A stretch of 64,000 nucleotides of DNA from Aquihabitans sp. G128 (GTDB taxonomy: Bacteria; Actinomycetota; Acidimicrobiia; Acidimicrobiales; Iamiaceae): assembly GCF_019048865.1 (NCBI RefSeq), contig NZ_CP077604.1, forward strand, positions 3,224,001 to 3,288,000, in the 5' to 3' direction. This document shows, piece after piece, positions 54,772 to 62,513 of this stretch. The notes below the pieces were generated by a model. It ran no database searches and was not told the DNA's origin. It saw only the letters and a program-made list of their open reading frames with translations. The translations under genes were made by a program, and so were the position numbers. Positions within the stretch are counted from its first letter, which is position 1. The number at the start of each line of letters is the position of its first letter.

Positions 54772-55878
54772 CTACCCCCTCCGCGCACCCCCGCCGACAC
54801 GACTGCGGGTGAGCACGCGCGACCGCAGGTCGGCGTCGAGCTCGGGATGCTCCCGAAGGGCCCGTGGCAGGCCATCGGCGATCGCATCGGCCACCAGCCA
54901 CACCGCGGCCGGGCTGGCCAACCGCTGCCGGGTGGGCCCGGGGAACTCGATGTCGAGCATCTTCACGTGCAGCAGGGCTCGAAGCCCCTTCAGCACCTCA
55001 CCCATCGGTCCGCGCCCGAACACCTCGCGCAGGCCCTCCTCGATCCCCTCCTCGTGGCGGCCGCCTTCGACCGTCGACACGTAGTTCCCGTACGAACGGA
55101 TGGCGGGCTTCCAGCTGCCGTCCCACCCGAGCGCCAGGTCGACCACGTTGCGGTCCCGCTCGAAGTGCAGGAGCAGGGGCGGGTCGGGGATGCGCCAGCC
55201 GTCGTGCGCCAGGATCGAGTACTCGTGGTCGTAGGCCGGTCGCAGGTCGTCGACCGGCCCGAACACCCGCCGGCCATCGGCATCGGTCGACAGCTCCGTG
55301 GTCAGCCCGGGCGTGAGGTGGGCGAGGGCGCGCAGGTGCTCGGCGAGCCCTTCGATGCTCGGCCCGGCCCCGTCGAACACCGCAGGATCGGGGAGGAACC
55401 GCACGGTGGTGCCGCTCGCCGTGGCCGGACCGACCCGCTCGAGCGCCGAGCTCCGCCACCCCTGGGCGAAGGACTGGCGGTGCGTGCCGGCCGGGCTGCG
55501 GACCTCGACCTCGAGCTCGGCGGACAGGGCGCAGACCGGGCCGAGCCCGATGCCGACGGAGAGGTGCACGTGCGGCACGTGGCCGTCGGCCGTGGCCGTG
55601 GCCGTGTCGCGGAACGAGGTGAAGCTGCGCTCCAGGAACGAGGTGCCGTCAGGGCCCGCCGCGATCGAGATCCCCGGACCGTCGTCGTCGACGGTGACCC
55701 ACCCGTCCTCCGCGAGGTGGACCGCGATGCGGGTGGCGTGACCGCCGAGCACCTGGTCGAAGCTGTTCGCCACGACCTCCATCACGAGGTGGGTGAGCCC
55801 CCCTGGGCCCGTGCCCCCGATGTACATCCCGGGGCGCTTTCGCACGTGGGCCAGCTGATCCGAGAGGGTGTCGACCAT
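54772..55878 (-). CDS. GyrB-like GHKL ATPase lacking the TOPRIM domain
   Basis: A 368-residue homologue of the N-terminal half of DNA gyrase subunit B. The start VRKRPGMYIGGTG is a gyrase hallmark, followed by GHKL motifs: EVVANSFDQ (Glu 34, Asn 38), VDDDGPGI (residues 63-70) and a glycine-rich lid SVGIGLGPVCALS (107-119). The transducer domain ends with LHVKMLDIEFPGPTRQRL, where gyrase has the QTK loop; the lysine is replaced by arginine. The protein then stops: no TOPRIM or tail domain. It cannot be a gyrase subunit by itself; an ATP-driven clamp or switch is plausible. It heads an operon with two novel genes behind a TACGAT leaderless promoter. Confidence 0.88.
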   Translation of the reverse strand: MVDTLSDQLAHVRKRPGMYIGGTGPGGLTHLVMEVVANSFDQVLGGHATRIAVHLAEDGWVTVDDDGPGISIAAGPDGTSFLERSFTSFRDTATATADGHVPHVHLSVGIGLGPVCALSAELEVEVRSPAGTHRQSFAQGWRSSALERVGPATASGTTVRFLPDPAVFDGAGPSIEGLAEHLRALAHLTPGLTTELSTDADGRRVFGPVDDLRPAYDHEYSILAHDGWRIPDPPLLLHFERDRNVVDLALGWDGSWKPAIRSYGNYVSTVEGGRHEEGIEEGLREVFGRGPMGEVLKGLRALLHVKMLDIEFPGPTRQRLASPAAVWLVADAIADGLPRALREHPELDADLRSRVLTRSRVGGGARRG

Positions 55879-55884
55879 GCCCCG

Positions 55885-55890
55885 ATCGTA
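55885..55890 (-). promoter_or_regulatory. Leaderless -10 element (TACGAT) of the GyrB-like operon
   Basis: On the minus strand TACGAT ends exactly 6 bases before the ATG at 55878. No ribosome binding site precedes the ATG, and the first two codons read MV-D, as usual for short N-termini of gyrase-type ATPases. Confidence 0.55.
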
Positions 55891-55935
55891 CTCGTCCGGG
55901 GGCGTCCACGACCGGCCGGCGACGGTGTCAGATCA

Positions 55936-56035
55936 TTGTGTCACAAGGGTTTGCGGGCAATCTGCGAGAAATCCGAAGGGTCCCTCCGAGGGCGGCCTGG
56001 GACCGGTCGAGAGGGCCCTCCAGAGCGCCTTCGGA
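55936..56035 (+). other. Structured region between the GyrB-like operon and the phosphatase gene
   Basis: This stretch is rich in inverted repeats: TTGTGTCACAA (55936-55946), GGTCCC/GGGACC (55979-55984 with 55999-56004), CCCTCCGAGGG (55982-55992), GAGGGCCCTC (about 56011-56020) and outer arms TCCGAAGG (55972-55979) and CCTTCGGA (56028-56035). It could be a small RNA, a structured leader or an operator cluster. I do not recognise an RNA family. Confidence 0.4.
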
Positions 56036-56068
56036 GGGGGTGGGGGCGACGTGCGAAGATTGGCCCTT

Positions 56069-56833
56069 ATGGCTACGCCCGTGGATCCCGAACTGCTCGA
56101 CACCGCCGTCACCATCGCCCGCCAGGCCGGCGAGCTGACCCTGCAGTACTTCCGCCGGGACGACCTGGCCATCGACCGCAAGGGCGACGGCACGCCCGTC
56201 ACCGCCGCCGACCGCGGCGCCGAGCGCCTCATCCGCGAGGAGCTCGAGGCCCGCTACCCGGACGACGGCATCCTCGGCGAGGAGGAGGCCGAGAAGATCG
56301 GCACCTCCGGCCGTCGCTGGATCATCGACCCCATCGACGGCACCAAGGCCTTCACCCACGGGGTGCCGCTCTACACCAACCTCTTGGCCCTCGAGGACGA
56401 GGACGGCATCGCCGTCGGCGTCATCAACGTGCCGGCCCTGGGCGAGACCGTCTACGCCGGCCGCGGCCTCGGCTGCTTCGACAACGGCGCCCCGTGCTCG
56501 GTCAACGACCGCGAGGGCATCGCCGACGCCTACCTCACCTCCAGCGGCCTCTCCCCCTGGGACGACGACTGCCTGCTGCGAGCCAAGGCCGCCAAGCTGA
56601 ACCTGCGCACCTGGGGCGACGGCTACGGCTACGTCCTCGTGGCCACCGGCCGGGTGGAGGCCATGTTCGACCCCAAGGCCGAGCTCTACGACGTCGCCCC
56701 CATGCCGGTGATCCTCGCCGAGGCGGGCGGACGGTTCACGGCGCTGGACGGCAGCCTCTCGCCCGATGGCGGCAACGGCCTCGCCACCAACGGCAAGATC
56801 CACGACGAGCTGCTCGGCATCCTCAACGGCTGA
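56069..56833 (+). CDS. Inositol monophosphatase family protein, histidinol-phosphatase-like
   Basis: A 254-residue magnesium-dependent phosphatase. Metal-binding motifs are GEEEAEK, WIIDPIDGTKAFTHG (Asp-Pro-Ile-Asp-Gly) and the C-terminal ELYDVAPMPVILAEAGG. The DPIDGTKAF version, rather than DPLDGTTNF, is frequent in HisN-type histidinol phosphatases of actinobacteria, which complete histidine synthesis; inositol-phosphate activity remains possible. ATG at 56069 gives the normal N-terminus; GAAGAT 8 bases before it may be a leaderless -10. Confidence 0.9.
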   Translation: MATPVDPELLDTAVTIARQAGELTLQYFRRDDLAIDRKGDGTPVTAADRGAERLIREELEARYPDDGILGEEEAEKIGTSGRRWIIDPIDGTKAFTHGVPLYTNLLALEDEDGIAVGVINVPALGETVYAGRGLGCFDNGAPCSVNDREGIADAYLTSSGLSPWDDDCLLRAKAAKLNLRTWGDGYGYVLVATGRVEAMFDPKAELYDVAPMPVILAEAGGRFTALDGSLSPDGGNGLATNGKIHDELLGILNG

Positions 56834-56906
56834 ACCAGCCATCGCCGGCCCTGACCGGGCCGGGCCGGACGACCGCCAAGCCGGGCCGGGCAACCGCGAG
56901 GCGGCT

Positions 56907-57452
56907 TCAGGCCTCGGCGGAGCCGGCCTCGTCGTCCTGCGCGGCGTCCCAGCCCACCAGGAGGTCGGCCCGGGCACGCGCCACGCGGGAGCGGATGGTG
57001 CCCACCGGGCACCCGCAGACCTCGGCGGCCTCGTGGTACGAGTAGCCCAGCAGCTGGGTGAGCACGAACGCCGTGCGGCGGTCGGGGTCCAGCAGCGCGA
57101 GCAGCTCCTGCAGCTCCAGGCCCAGCTCGTCGATCCCCGCGGAGCGCTCCACGGCCAGGACCCGCAAGCGGGCCTCGCGGGTCCGCATGCGGGTCCGGCG
57201 TCGGATGGTGTCGATGCAGGTCCGCCGGGCGATCGAGAGCAGCCACGTGCGGGCCGACGAATCGCCGCGGAACGCGTGCAGCCCCCGCAGCGCCCGCTCG
57301 TAGACCTCCTGCGTGAGGTCGTCGGCCGCCCCCCGGTCCACGAGGTGGGCGGCGAGGCGCCACACGTCGGCCTGGCTCTCCCGCACGAAGCGGGCCAGCG
57401 CCACCTGGTCGCCGTCGCGAGCCGCCAGGGCGGTGCGGGTCAGGTCGTCCAC
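56907..57452 (-). CDS. ECF sigma factor (SigK/RpoE type)
   Basis: A 181-residue extracytoplasmic-function sigma factor. Region 2 contains ADDLTQEVYERALRGLHAF and FRGDSSARTWLLSIARRTCI; region 4 has LGYSYHEAAEVCGCPVGTIR and SRVARARADLL, the helix-turn-helix for the -35 element. There is no regulatory tail. No anti-sigma gene adjoins it on the same strand; the divergent neighbour (57564) is an exported membrane protein. GTG is the most likely start; CATGCT six bases before it has the spacing of the local leaderless promoters. Confidence 0.9.
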   Translation of the reverse strand: MDDLTRTALAARDGDQVALARFVRESQADVWRLAAHLVDRGAADDLTQEVYERALRGLHAFRGDSSARTWLLSIARRTCIDTIRRRTRMRTREARLRVLAVERSAGIDELGLELQELLALLDPDRRTAFVLTQLLGYSYHEAAEVCGCPVGTIRSRVARARADLLVGWDAAQDDEAGSAEA

Positions 57453-57563
57453 CCGTCCAGCATGGCCCCCGCGACCGGGTCGAGACGACTCCGGAGCGCC
57501 GGCCTCGGCCGACCGTCGAGCGGCCGCGGGAACCACCTGGGCCCGCCGTGCGACCCTGGGGAC

Positions 57564-58668
57564 ATGGTTCGACGTCCGCCTGCCGTGCTGCACCCGGGAC
57601 CGCCCCGCGCTCGGGCTCGGCGCCTGCTGGCGTCGGCCGTGATCGTCGTGCTCTCGGTCCTCGGGACCGCCCGCCCGGCGGCGGCAGACCCCGCCAAGCC
57701 GACGGACTACCGCTCCCGCATCCTGACCGTGCACCCGGCGCTCCCCCGCGGCGTCGACCTCCGGGTGGTGGGCGGGGATGCCTTCCTCGAGCTCCAGGTC
57801 GACCGGGGCCACACCGCGGTGGTGGCCGACTACCAGCAGGGCCGCGACACCACCCCGCCGCCCTACCTCCGGGTCCGGGCCGACGGCACCGTCCAGGTCA
57901 ACATCCGGTCGATCGCCTACGCGATCAACGCCTCCCGCTACGGGTCGGACTCCTCGGCCGCCCGTCCGGACGAGGCACCCCGCTGGAAGGTGGTCGCCAC
58001 CGACGGCACCTACACCTGGCACGACCACCGCATCCACTGGATGTCGCCGCGCCCCCGTCGCGATCGACGGCAACCGGCGGGTCGACATGGGCGGTGCCGG
58101 CGGCACCTGGACGGTCGACGTCACTGCCGACGGCACCCCGGTCACCGTCCGCGGCGAGCTGCTCCTCTACCCGTCACCGTCGCCGCTGCCCTGGCTGGCC
58201 ATCGTGGCCGTCGCGGCCGCCGTCGTGCTCGGCGTCGCCGTGGCCGCCGTGCGCCGCGGCGCGGCACCTCCCCACCGCGCCATCGCCTTCGGGCTGGCGG
58301 GCCTCGGCGGGCTGGCCACCGTCGTCGGCACGGTGCAGTGGCGGTCGATCCCGCCCGGCGCCGGGGGCAACCCGGTCACGGCGGTGGTCCCGGCCATCGC
58401 CGTGGTGGCCGCGCTGGCCGCCGCGCTCGTCGATCGCTACGTGGTCCGCCTCGCCGGGCTGGCCGCCGCCGCAGCCGCCCTCACGGGTTGGGCCGTGCTG
58501 CGCCGCCAGGTCCTGTTCCGTGCCGTGCTGCCCACCGACCTGTCGTTCCCGGTCGACCGGGTGGGCACCGCCCTGGCCCTCGGCGCCGGCGTGGCCACCG
58601 CGGCGGTGCTCGCCTGGCGACCGCCCACCAAGCGCCCAGCGTCCGCTCGAGCCGGCCGCGCCGCCTAG
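57564..58668 (+). pseudogene. Exported, membrane-anchored protein of unknown function, frame disrupted near 58050
   Basis: From ATG 57564 the first frame gives a signal peptide (ASAVIVVLSVLGTARPAAAD) and a beta-rich secreted domain with RSRILTVHPALPRGVDLRVV, PPYLRVRADGTVQVN and the distinctive TYTWHDHRIHWM. After about 58050 the protein continues in another frame with GTWTVDVTADGTPVTV, then about five TM helices and the stop at 58668. The join lies at CGCGCCCCCGTCGC, a C-run. Similar secreted proteins with WHDHRxHWM exist in actinobacteria, where they are unassigned. The reconstructed length of about 368 residues is normal, so an indel error is likely. Confidence 0.65.
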
Positions 58669-59627
58669 AGCCAGCCGCTCTGGCGGAAGCGGCGGTAGAG
58701 CACCACGACCACCAAGGCCATGAGCCCCAGGGCTACCGGGTAGCCGACCCACCAGTCCAGCTCCGGCATGTGGGTGAAGTTCATGCCCCAGATGCCGGCC
58801 AGCAGCGTGGGGGCGGCGATGAGCGCTGCCCAGCCCGAGATGGTGCGCATGTCGTCGTTCTGGCGGACGCTGACCTGGGCCAGGTTGGCGTTGAGGGCGT
58901 CGGTGAGCAGGTCCCGCACCAGCTCGGCCCGGCCGATCACCCGGCGCAGGTGGTCGGCCACGTCCCGGAAGTAGGCGTGCAGCTCGGGGTGGGCGGCGTC
59001 GGGCTCCTGCAGGTCGTCGAGCACGTCGACCACCGGGAGCACGTTGCGCAGCAGGTCGAGCACCTGGCGCTTGAGCCCGAAGATGCGCTCGGCGGGGTTC
59101 TCCCGGGCGTCGCTGAAGACCGACTGCTCCGCCTCGTCGACGTCGAGCTCCAGCTCCTGGATGACCGGGGCGTAGTCGTCGACCAGCTGGTCGGCCACCC
59201 CGTAGAGCACCGCCGCCGGGCCGCGGGCCAGCAGGTCGGGCTGGGCCTCGAGGCGCTGGCGCACCGGCTTGAGCGGGGTGGCGTCGCCGTGGCGGACCGT
59301 CACCACGAAGTTCGGGCCCAGCACCACCTGGATCTCGCCGATGGCCACCGAGTCGGGGCCGGCGTAGCGGGCCGTCTTGAGGACCACGAAGCTCACGTCG
59401 TCGGCGTAGTGCTCGAACTTGGCCCGCTGGTGGGCCTTGCACACGTCCTCCACCAGCAGCTCGTGGAAGCCGAACTCGGCGGCCACGGCGTCGATCTCGT
59501 CCATCGACGGGTCGTGCAGCCCGATCCAGGCGAAGCCACCGCCCGCCGCCGCCGTCTCCGCAGCGTCGGCCAGCTCCGTGTGCCCCTCGCGGCGGCCCGA
59601 GCGGTACACCCCGCAGTCGACGATCAC
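58665..59627 (-). CDS. corA: CorA family magnesium/cobalt transporter
   Basis: A 320-residue divalent-cation channel subunit. The cytoplasmic part begins VIVDCGVYRSGRREG and contains FAWIGLHDPSMDE and the long stalk helices. The two C-terminal TM helices are joined by the signature GIWGMNFTHMPE (GMN motif), which forms the ion entry. The C-terminus is basic (YRRFRQSGWL). GTG at 59627 matches the usual MIVDC start of actinobacterial homologues; CAGACT six bases before it has leaderless spacing. The TAG stop shares two bases with the stop of the convergent gene. Confidence 0.95.
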   Translation of the reverse strand: MIVDCGVYRSGRREGHTELADAAETAAAGGGFAWIGLHDPSMDEIDAVAAEFGFHELLVEDVCKAHQRAKFEHYADDVSFVVLKTARYAGPDSVAIGEIQVVLGPNFVVTVRHGDATPLKPVRQRLEAQPDLLARGPAAVLYGVADQLVDDYAPVIQELELDVDEAEQSVFSDARENPAERIFGLKRQVLDLLRNVLPVVDVLDDLQEPDAAHPELHAYFRDVADHLRRVIGRAELVRDLLTDALNANLAQVSVRQNDDMRTISGWAALIAAPTLLAGIWGMNFTHMPELDWWVGYPVALGLMALVVVVLYRRFRQSGWL

Positions 59628-59672
59628 CCCGGCAGTCTGCCCCAGCTCCCAGGTGATTCTGCGACCGAAGGG

Positions 59673-59699
59673 TTCAGCGCCGGGCCACGCCGCCGATGG
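59673..59699 (+). promoter_or_regulatory. Candidate sigma-28 (FliA) promoter of the flgN-like gene
   Basis: TTCAGCGC (59673-59680), an 11-base spacer and GCCGATGG (59692-59699) fit the sigma-28 pattern, strongly so for the -10. The sequence GCCGATGGATG is shared exactly with the GGDEF-EAL gene promoter. Transcription would start near the ATG at 59709. Confidence 0.4.
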
Positions 59700-59708
59700 A
59701 TGGGGCGC

Positions 59709-60218
59709 ATGGAGCGGATCGCAGCAGTACTCGAACGGGAGCGGGAGCTCCTGGAGCTCCTCCTCTTCAAGTTGGTCGAGACCCGACTGATCCTCGAGAG
59801 CGGCGAGGTCCGCTTCCTCTCCCGTGCCACCCGCGAAGTCGAGCGGGCCCGCACCCGCACCCGCGAGGTCGACCTCATGCGGGCCGCCACCGTGGCCCAG
59901 CACGCCGACGGCTCCACGCTCCGCCGCCTGGCCGCCACCGCGCCCGAACCGTGGCCCGGCATCTTCCGGGACCACCACGACCTCCTGGTCGCCCTGGTGG
60001 CCGAGATCGAGGTCACGGCCCACCGCAACGCCGGCGAGGCCCGCTCCGGCCTCGACTCCCTGCGGTTGGCCAAGGTCTCCGCCGGCATGACCGAGCACCC
60101 CGGCGTCGACCGCCGTGACGCCGAGCTCGTCCGCCTCGCCCAGGGCGCCGCCTACGAGACCGTGCTGGCCACCGCCAGCCGCCTCCGCATGCCCGACCTC
60201 CTCGACTTCCTCCGCTAG
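59709..60218 (+). CDS. flgN: FlgN-like flagellar export chaperone (tentative)
   Basis: A 169-residue all-helical protein. The N-terminal long helix ERERELLELLLFKLVETRLI and the following SGEVRFLSRATREVE resemble FlgN chaperones, which hold hook-associated proteins FlgK and FlgL before export. The C-terminal part (YETVLATASRLRMPDLLDFL) is also helical, as expected for FlgN. It is convergent with a FliA-type sigma factor gene 224 bases away, and a sigma-28-like promoter precedes it. Upstream in-frame ATG 59700 is an alternative start. No other flagellar gene lies in the window, so the family call depends on sequence pattern and neighbour. Confidence 0.6.
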   Translation: MERIAAVLERERELLELLLFKLVETRLILESGEVRFLSRATREVERARTRTREVDLMRAATVAQHADGSTLRRLAATAPEPWPGIFRDHHDLLVALVAEIEVTAHRNAGEARSGLDSLRLAKVSAGMTEHPGVDRRDAELVRLAQGAAYETVLATASRLRMPDLLDFLR

Positions 60219-60386
60219 CCGCCAACGGGCCGGCCTGCGGCAGGTGCAGGAGGTTCCTGGCTCCCGACACGTGCGGGTGCGGCCGGGCTCCTCCCCAGGG
60301 TCCGCGGCGGGGTCCGCGCAACCCCGGTGACCCGAACCCGGTTCGGTCGACCCGAGGACGATGAGGATCGAGCCCGGGACGCGGAA

Positions 60387-60410
60387 CGCCCCGGGCGTGA
60401 GCCCGGGGCG
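60387..60410. terminator. Hairpin terminator between the convergent flgN-like and fliA-like genes
   Basis: CGCCCCGGGC and GCCCGGGGCG form a perfect 10-base stem around GTGA. On the minus strand it comes 33 bases after the sigma-factor stop. A G7 run and TTT follow on the plus strand. Confidence 0.75.
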
Positions 60411-60442
60411 CTTCGACGAAGGGGGGGTTTGGTGCGGTGGCG

Positions 60443-61306
60443 CTAGGCGCTGGCCGCGACCTGCTGCTGCTGGGTGCCGATGCGGTCGTGCCAGTGGCTG
60501 GCCTCGCCGATGGCGGTGGCGTAGCCGGCCTTGCGGCGGGCCACGCGGCCCTGGGGCTCGGCGGCCAGGTCGGCGGCCTCATCGGCCCCGTACTGGGCGG
60601 TGATGCCCTCACGGAGCATCTCGAGGGCCTCGGAGCGCAGCTGGGAGATGCGGGACTCGGTCACGCCGAGGAACGTGGCCAGCTCCTGGGACTTGCGCCC
60701 GTCGAGGAAGTAGCCGACGACCACGAGGCGGTGGCGCTCGGGCAGCAGGTGCACGGCGTCACGCAGGTAGGCGTGCAGCTCGCGGTTCTCGAGCTCCTCG
60801 CTCGGCTCGAGCATCGAGTCGTCGGTGAGCACCTCGACCAGGGTCAGGTCCTCTTCGCCGTCGTTCACGTCGTACTCGAGGGCGAGGACGACGGAGCGGA
60901 ACATCTTGTCCTGGAGGCGGCGCAGTTCTTCCTGGCTGACGCCCAGGGCCTCGGCGGTCTCCTCGGGCGACGGCATGCGGCCCAGGTTCGAGGCGAGGCG
61001 CTGCTCGATCGACTCGAGGCGGCGGGCCAGGTTGCGGACCGAGCGGGGAGCCCAGTCGGCGGCCCGGACGGCATCGAGGATCGCGCCCCGGATGCGCTGG
61101 GCGGCGAAGCGGTCGAACGGGACGCCCCGCTCCTCGTCGTAGCGGCGGGCCGCCTCGACCAGGCCGAGGGCGCCGGCGGTGGCCAGCTCCTCACGGTCGA
61201 CGTGGCGGGGGAAGTTCACCGCCACCTGGAACACCACGTGCCGCACGAGCGGCAGGTGCTGTTCGATCAACTCCTGGGTCTTGGGATCGGTCCCGGTACG
61301 CATCAT
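60443..61306 (-). CDS. fliA: RNA polymerase sigma factor, FliA/WhiG family (sigma-28)
   Basis: A 287-residue sigma factor. Region 2 has YDEERGVPFDRFAAQRIRGA and ILDAVRAADWAPRSVR, the FliA/WhiG signature. Region 3 has RMPSPEETAEALGVSQEELR; region 4 has LPERHRLVVVGYFLDGRKSQ and ELATFLGVTESRISQLRSEA. It lacks region 1. A unique C-terminal extension of about 50 residues (Ala/Gln-rich, ending QQQQVAASA) is not found in enteric FliA. AGAGGG precedes the ATG. A sigma-28-like promoter about 46 bases upstream suggests autoregulation, and a FlgN-like gene is adjacent, supporting a flagellar rather than sporulation (WhiG) role. Confidence 0.92.
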   Translation of the reverse strand: MMRTGTDPKTQELIEQHLPLVRHVVFQVAVNFPRHVDREELATAGALGLVEAARRYDEERGVPFDRFAAQRIRGAILDAVRAADWAPRSVRNLARRLESIEQRLASNLGRMPSPEETAEALGVSQEELRRLQDKMFRSVVLALEYDVNDGEEDLTLVEVLTDDSMLEPSEELENRELHAYLRDAVHLLPERHRLVVVGYFLDGRKSQELATFLGVTESRISQLRSEALEMLREGITAQYGADEAADLAAEPQGRVARRKAGYATAIGEASHWHDRIGTQQQQVAASA

Positions 61307-61351
61307 CGCCCTCTTCTCGTTGGAGCCCCGTGTCCAGTGGAGCTTCATCCG

Positions 61352-61378
61352 TTTCGGACGCTCAGCTCCGGAACTTGA
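61352..61378 (-). promoter_or_regulatory. Candidate sigma-28 promoter of the fliA-like gene
   Basis: On the minus strand TCAAGTTC (61378-61371), 11 bases and GTCCGAAA (61359-61352) closely follow the sigma-28 consensus TAAAGTTT-N11-GCCGATAA. Transcription would begin about 40 bases before the ATG at 61306, leaving room for the AGAGGG ribosome binding site. The surrounding 229-base gap is unusually AT-rich for this genome. Confidence 0.55.
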
Positions 61379-61535
61379 GCCATAATCTCGCGAAATACGG
61401 ACCCAAATGCCACTTTTCGCCCGAAATGGGCCGGACGGCCCACGCTGAATGGCGCGGGCCGCAAATGACACGCTTGGGATTCGCATGGGCCCATCGGCCT
61501 ACCCCGGTGACCTGGGGATTCGCGGATCGCGCGCC

Positions 61536-62513
61536 TCAACCGAAGCGGGCAGCCTTGACCCCGCGACGACCCAGCTCGGCCAGGAACGATTTCGCTTCCA
61601 CCAGCTCCGCCAAGCCGCCGGCACCGGCGCGCAGCGCACGGCCCGAACCCAGCTCCACCGCCGCCAGGGCAGCGACCGCACCGCCGGCCACACCCGGTCG
61701 GTCCATGGCGCCGAGGATCTCCACCCGGATCCCGTCGTCGGCCCGGCCACGGACCTCGACGCGCACGGCCCCGAGGCCGGCCTCAGGGTGCGGGCGCCGC
61801 AGCATGGGCAGCGGCGCGGTCAGGCGGTCCCGACGGGTGGCGGCGAGCCGGGCGGTGACCCGGCCCACGCCCTTGAACGCCGGGACCAGCAGCAGCGCGT
61901 CGGGAAGGGCCGCCCGGTAGCAGTCGGCCGCGCCGATGGGATCGGGGAACCAGTTCAGCTCGCGACCGGAGCCCGCCGGCCGGCGCTGCCAGCCGCCGTC
62001 GCGCCAGTCGAGGGCGGTGCCGCGCAGCGAGTCGTGGTGCTGGCGGGCGCAGGCCGGTCCCCCGGTGCCGATCCGGGCGACGTGGATCTCGTCGACGGTG
62101 TCGAGCTGGTCGGCGGCGAAGCGAGCCAGGACGCAGGTGAGCCCGGGAGCGAACGTGGCCCCGATGGCCAGCGGCACGCCCCGGGCATCGGCCTCGGGAC
62201 CGAGGTCGAGCAGGGCCGAGACGTCATCGATGGCGTCGGAGGTGGTGACGACCGGCGTGCCCCGGCCCACCAGGGCGCGGGCCAGGTCGACCTGGGTGCC
62301 GGCCGGCGTGGCGATGACCACGACGTCGGCCTCGGGGACCGACGGGTACGGGCCCAGCTCCGGCCGGGCCTTGGCGCCGAGCGCCGAGGCGACCTCGGTG
62401 ACCCGGGGGCTGCGCTCGTCGCGCAGCACGACCTCGGTGACGGCGTCGGTGGAGGCGAGCTGGCGGGCGGCTCGGGTGCCGACGGCGCCCAGGCCCACGA
62501 CCGCGACGCGCAT
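61536..62513 (-). CDS. NAD(P)-binding Rossmann-fold dehydrogenase, saccharopine-dehydrogenase-like
   Basis: A 325-residue protein. The dinucleotide-binding loop is VAVVGLGAVGTRAARQLA at the N-terminus; VVVIATPAGTQVDLARALV and GTPVVTTSDAIDDVSALLDL continue the Rossmann domain. The central APGLTCVLARFAADQL and the C-terminal return to the Rossmann-like fold fit the saccharopine dehydrogenase/DapB-like superfamily. The substrate is unknown. The ATG overlaps the stop of a small upstream gene by ATGA. Confidence 0.8.
   Translation of the reverse strand: MRVAVVGLGAVGTRAARQLASTDAVTEVVLRDERSPRVTEVASALGAKARPELGPYPSVPEADVVVIATPAGTQVDLARALVGRGTPVVTTSDAIDDVSALLDLGPEADARGVPLAIGATFAPGLTCVLARFAADQLDTVDEIHVARIGTGGPACARQHHDSLRGTALDWRDGGWQRRPAGSGRELNWFPDPIGAADCYRAALPDALLLVPAFKGVGRVTARLAATRRDRLTAPLPMLRRPHPEAGLGAVRVEVRGRADDGIRVEILGAMDRPGVAGGAVAALAAVELGSGRALRAGAGGLAELVEAKSFLAELGRRGVKAARFG

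Noticed and set aside
54772-55878. Functional gyrB or parE
   Set aside because: The protein ends before any TOPRIM domain, the QTK lysine is changed, and no gyrA or parC is adjacent.
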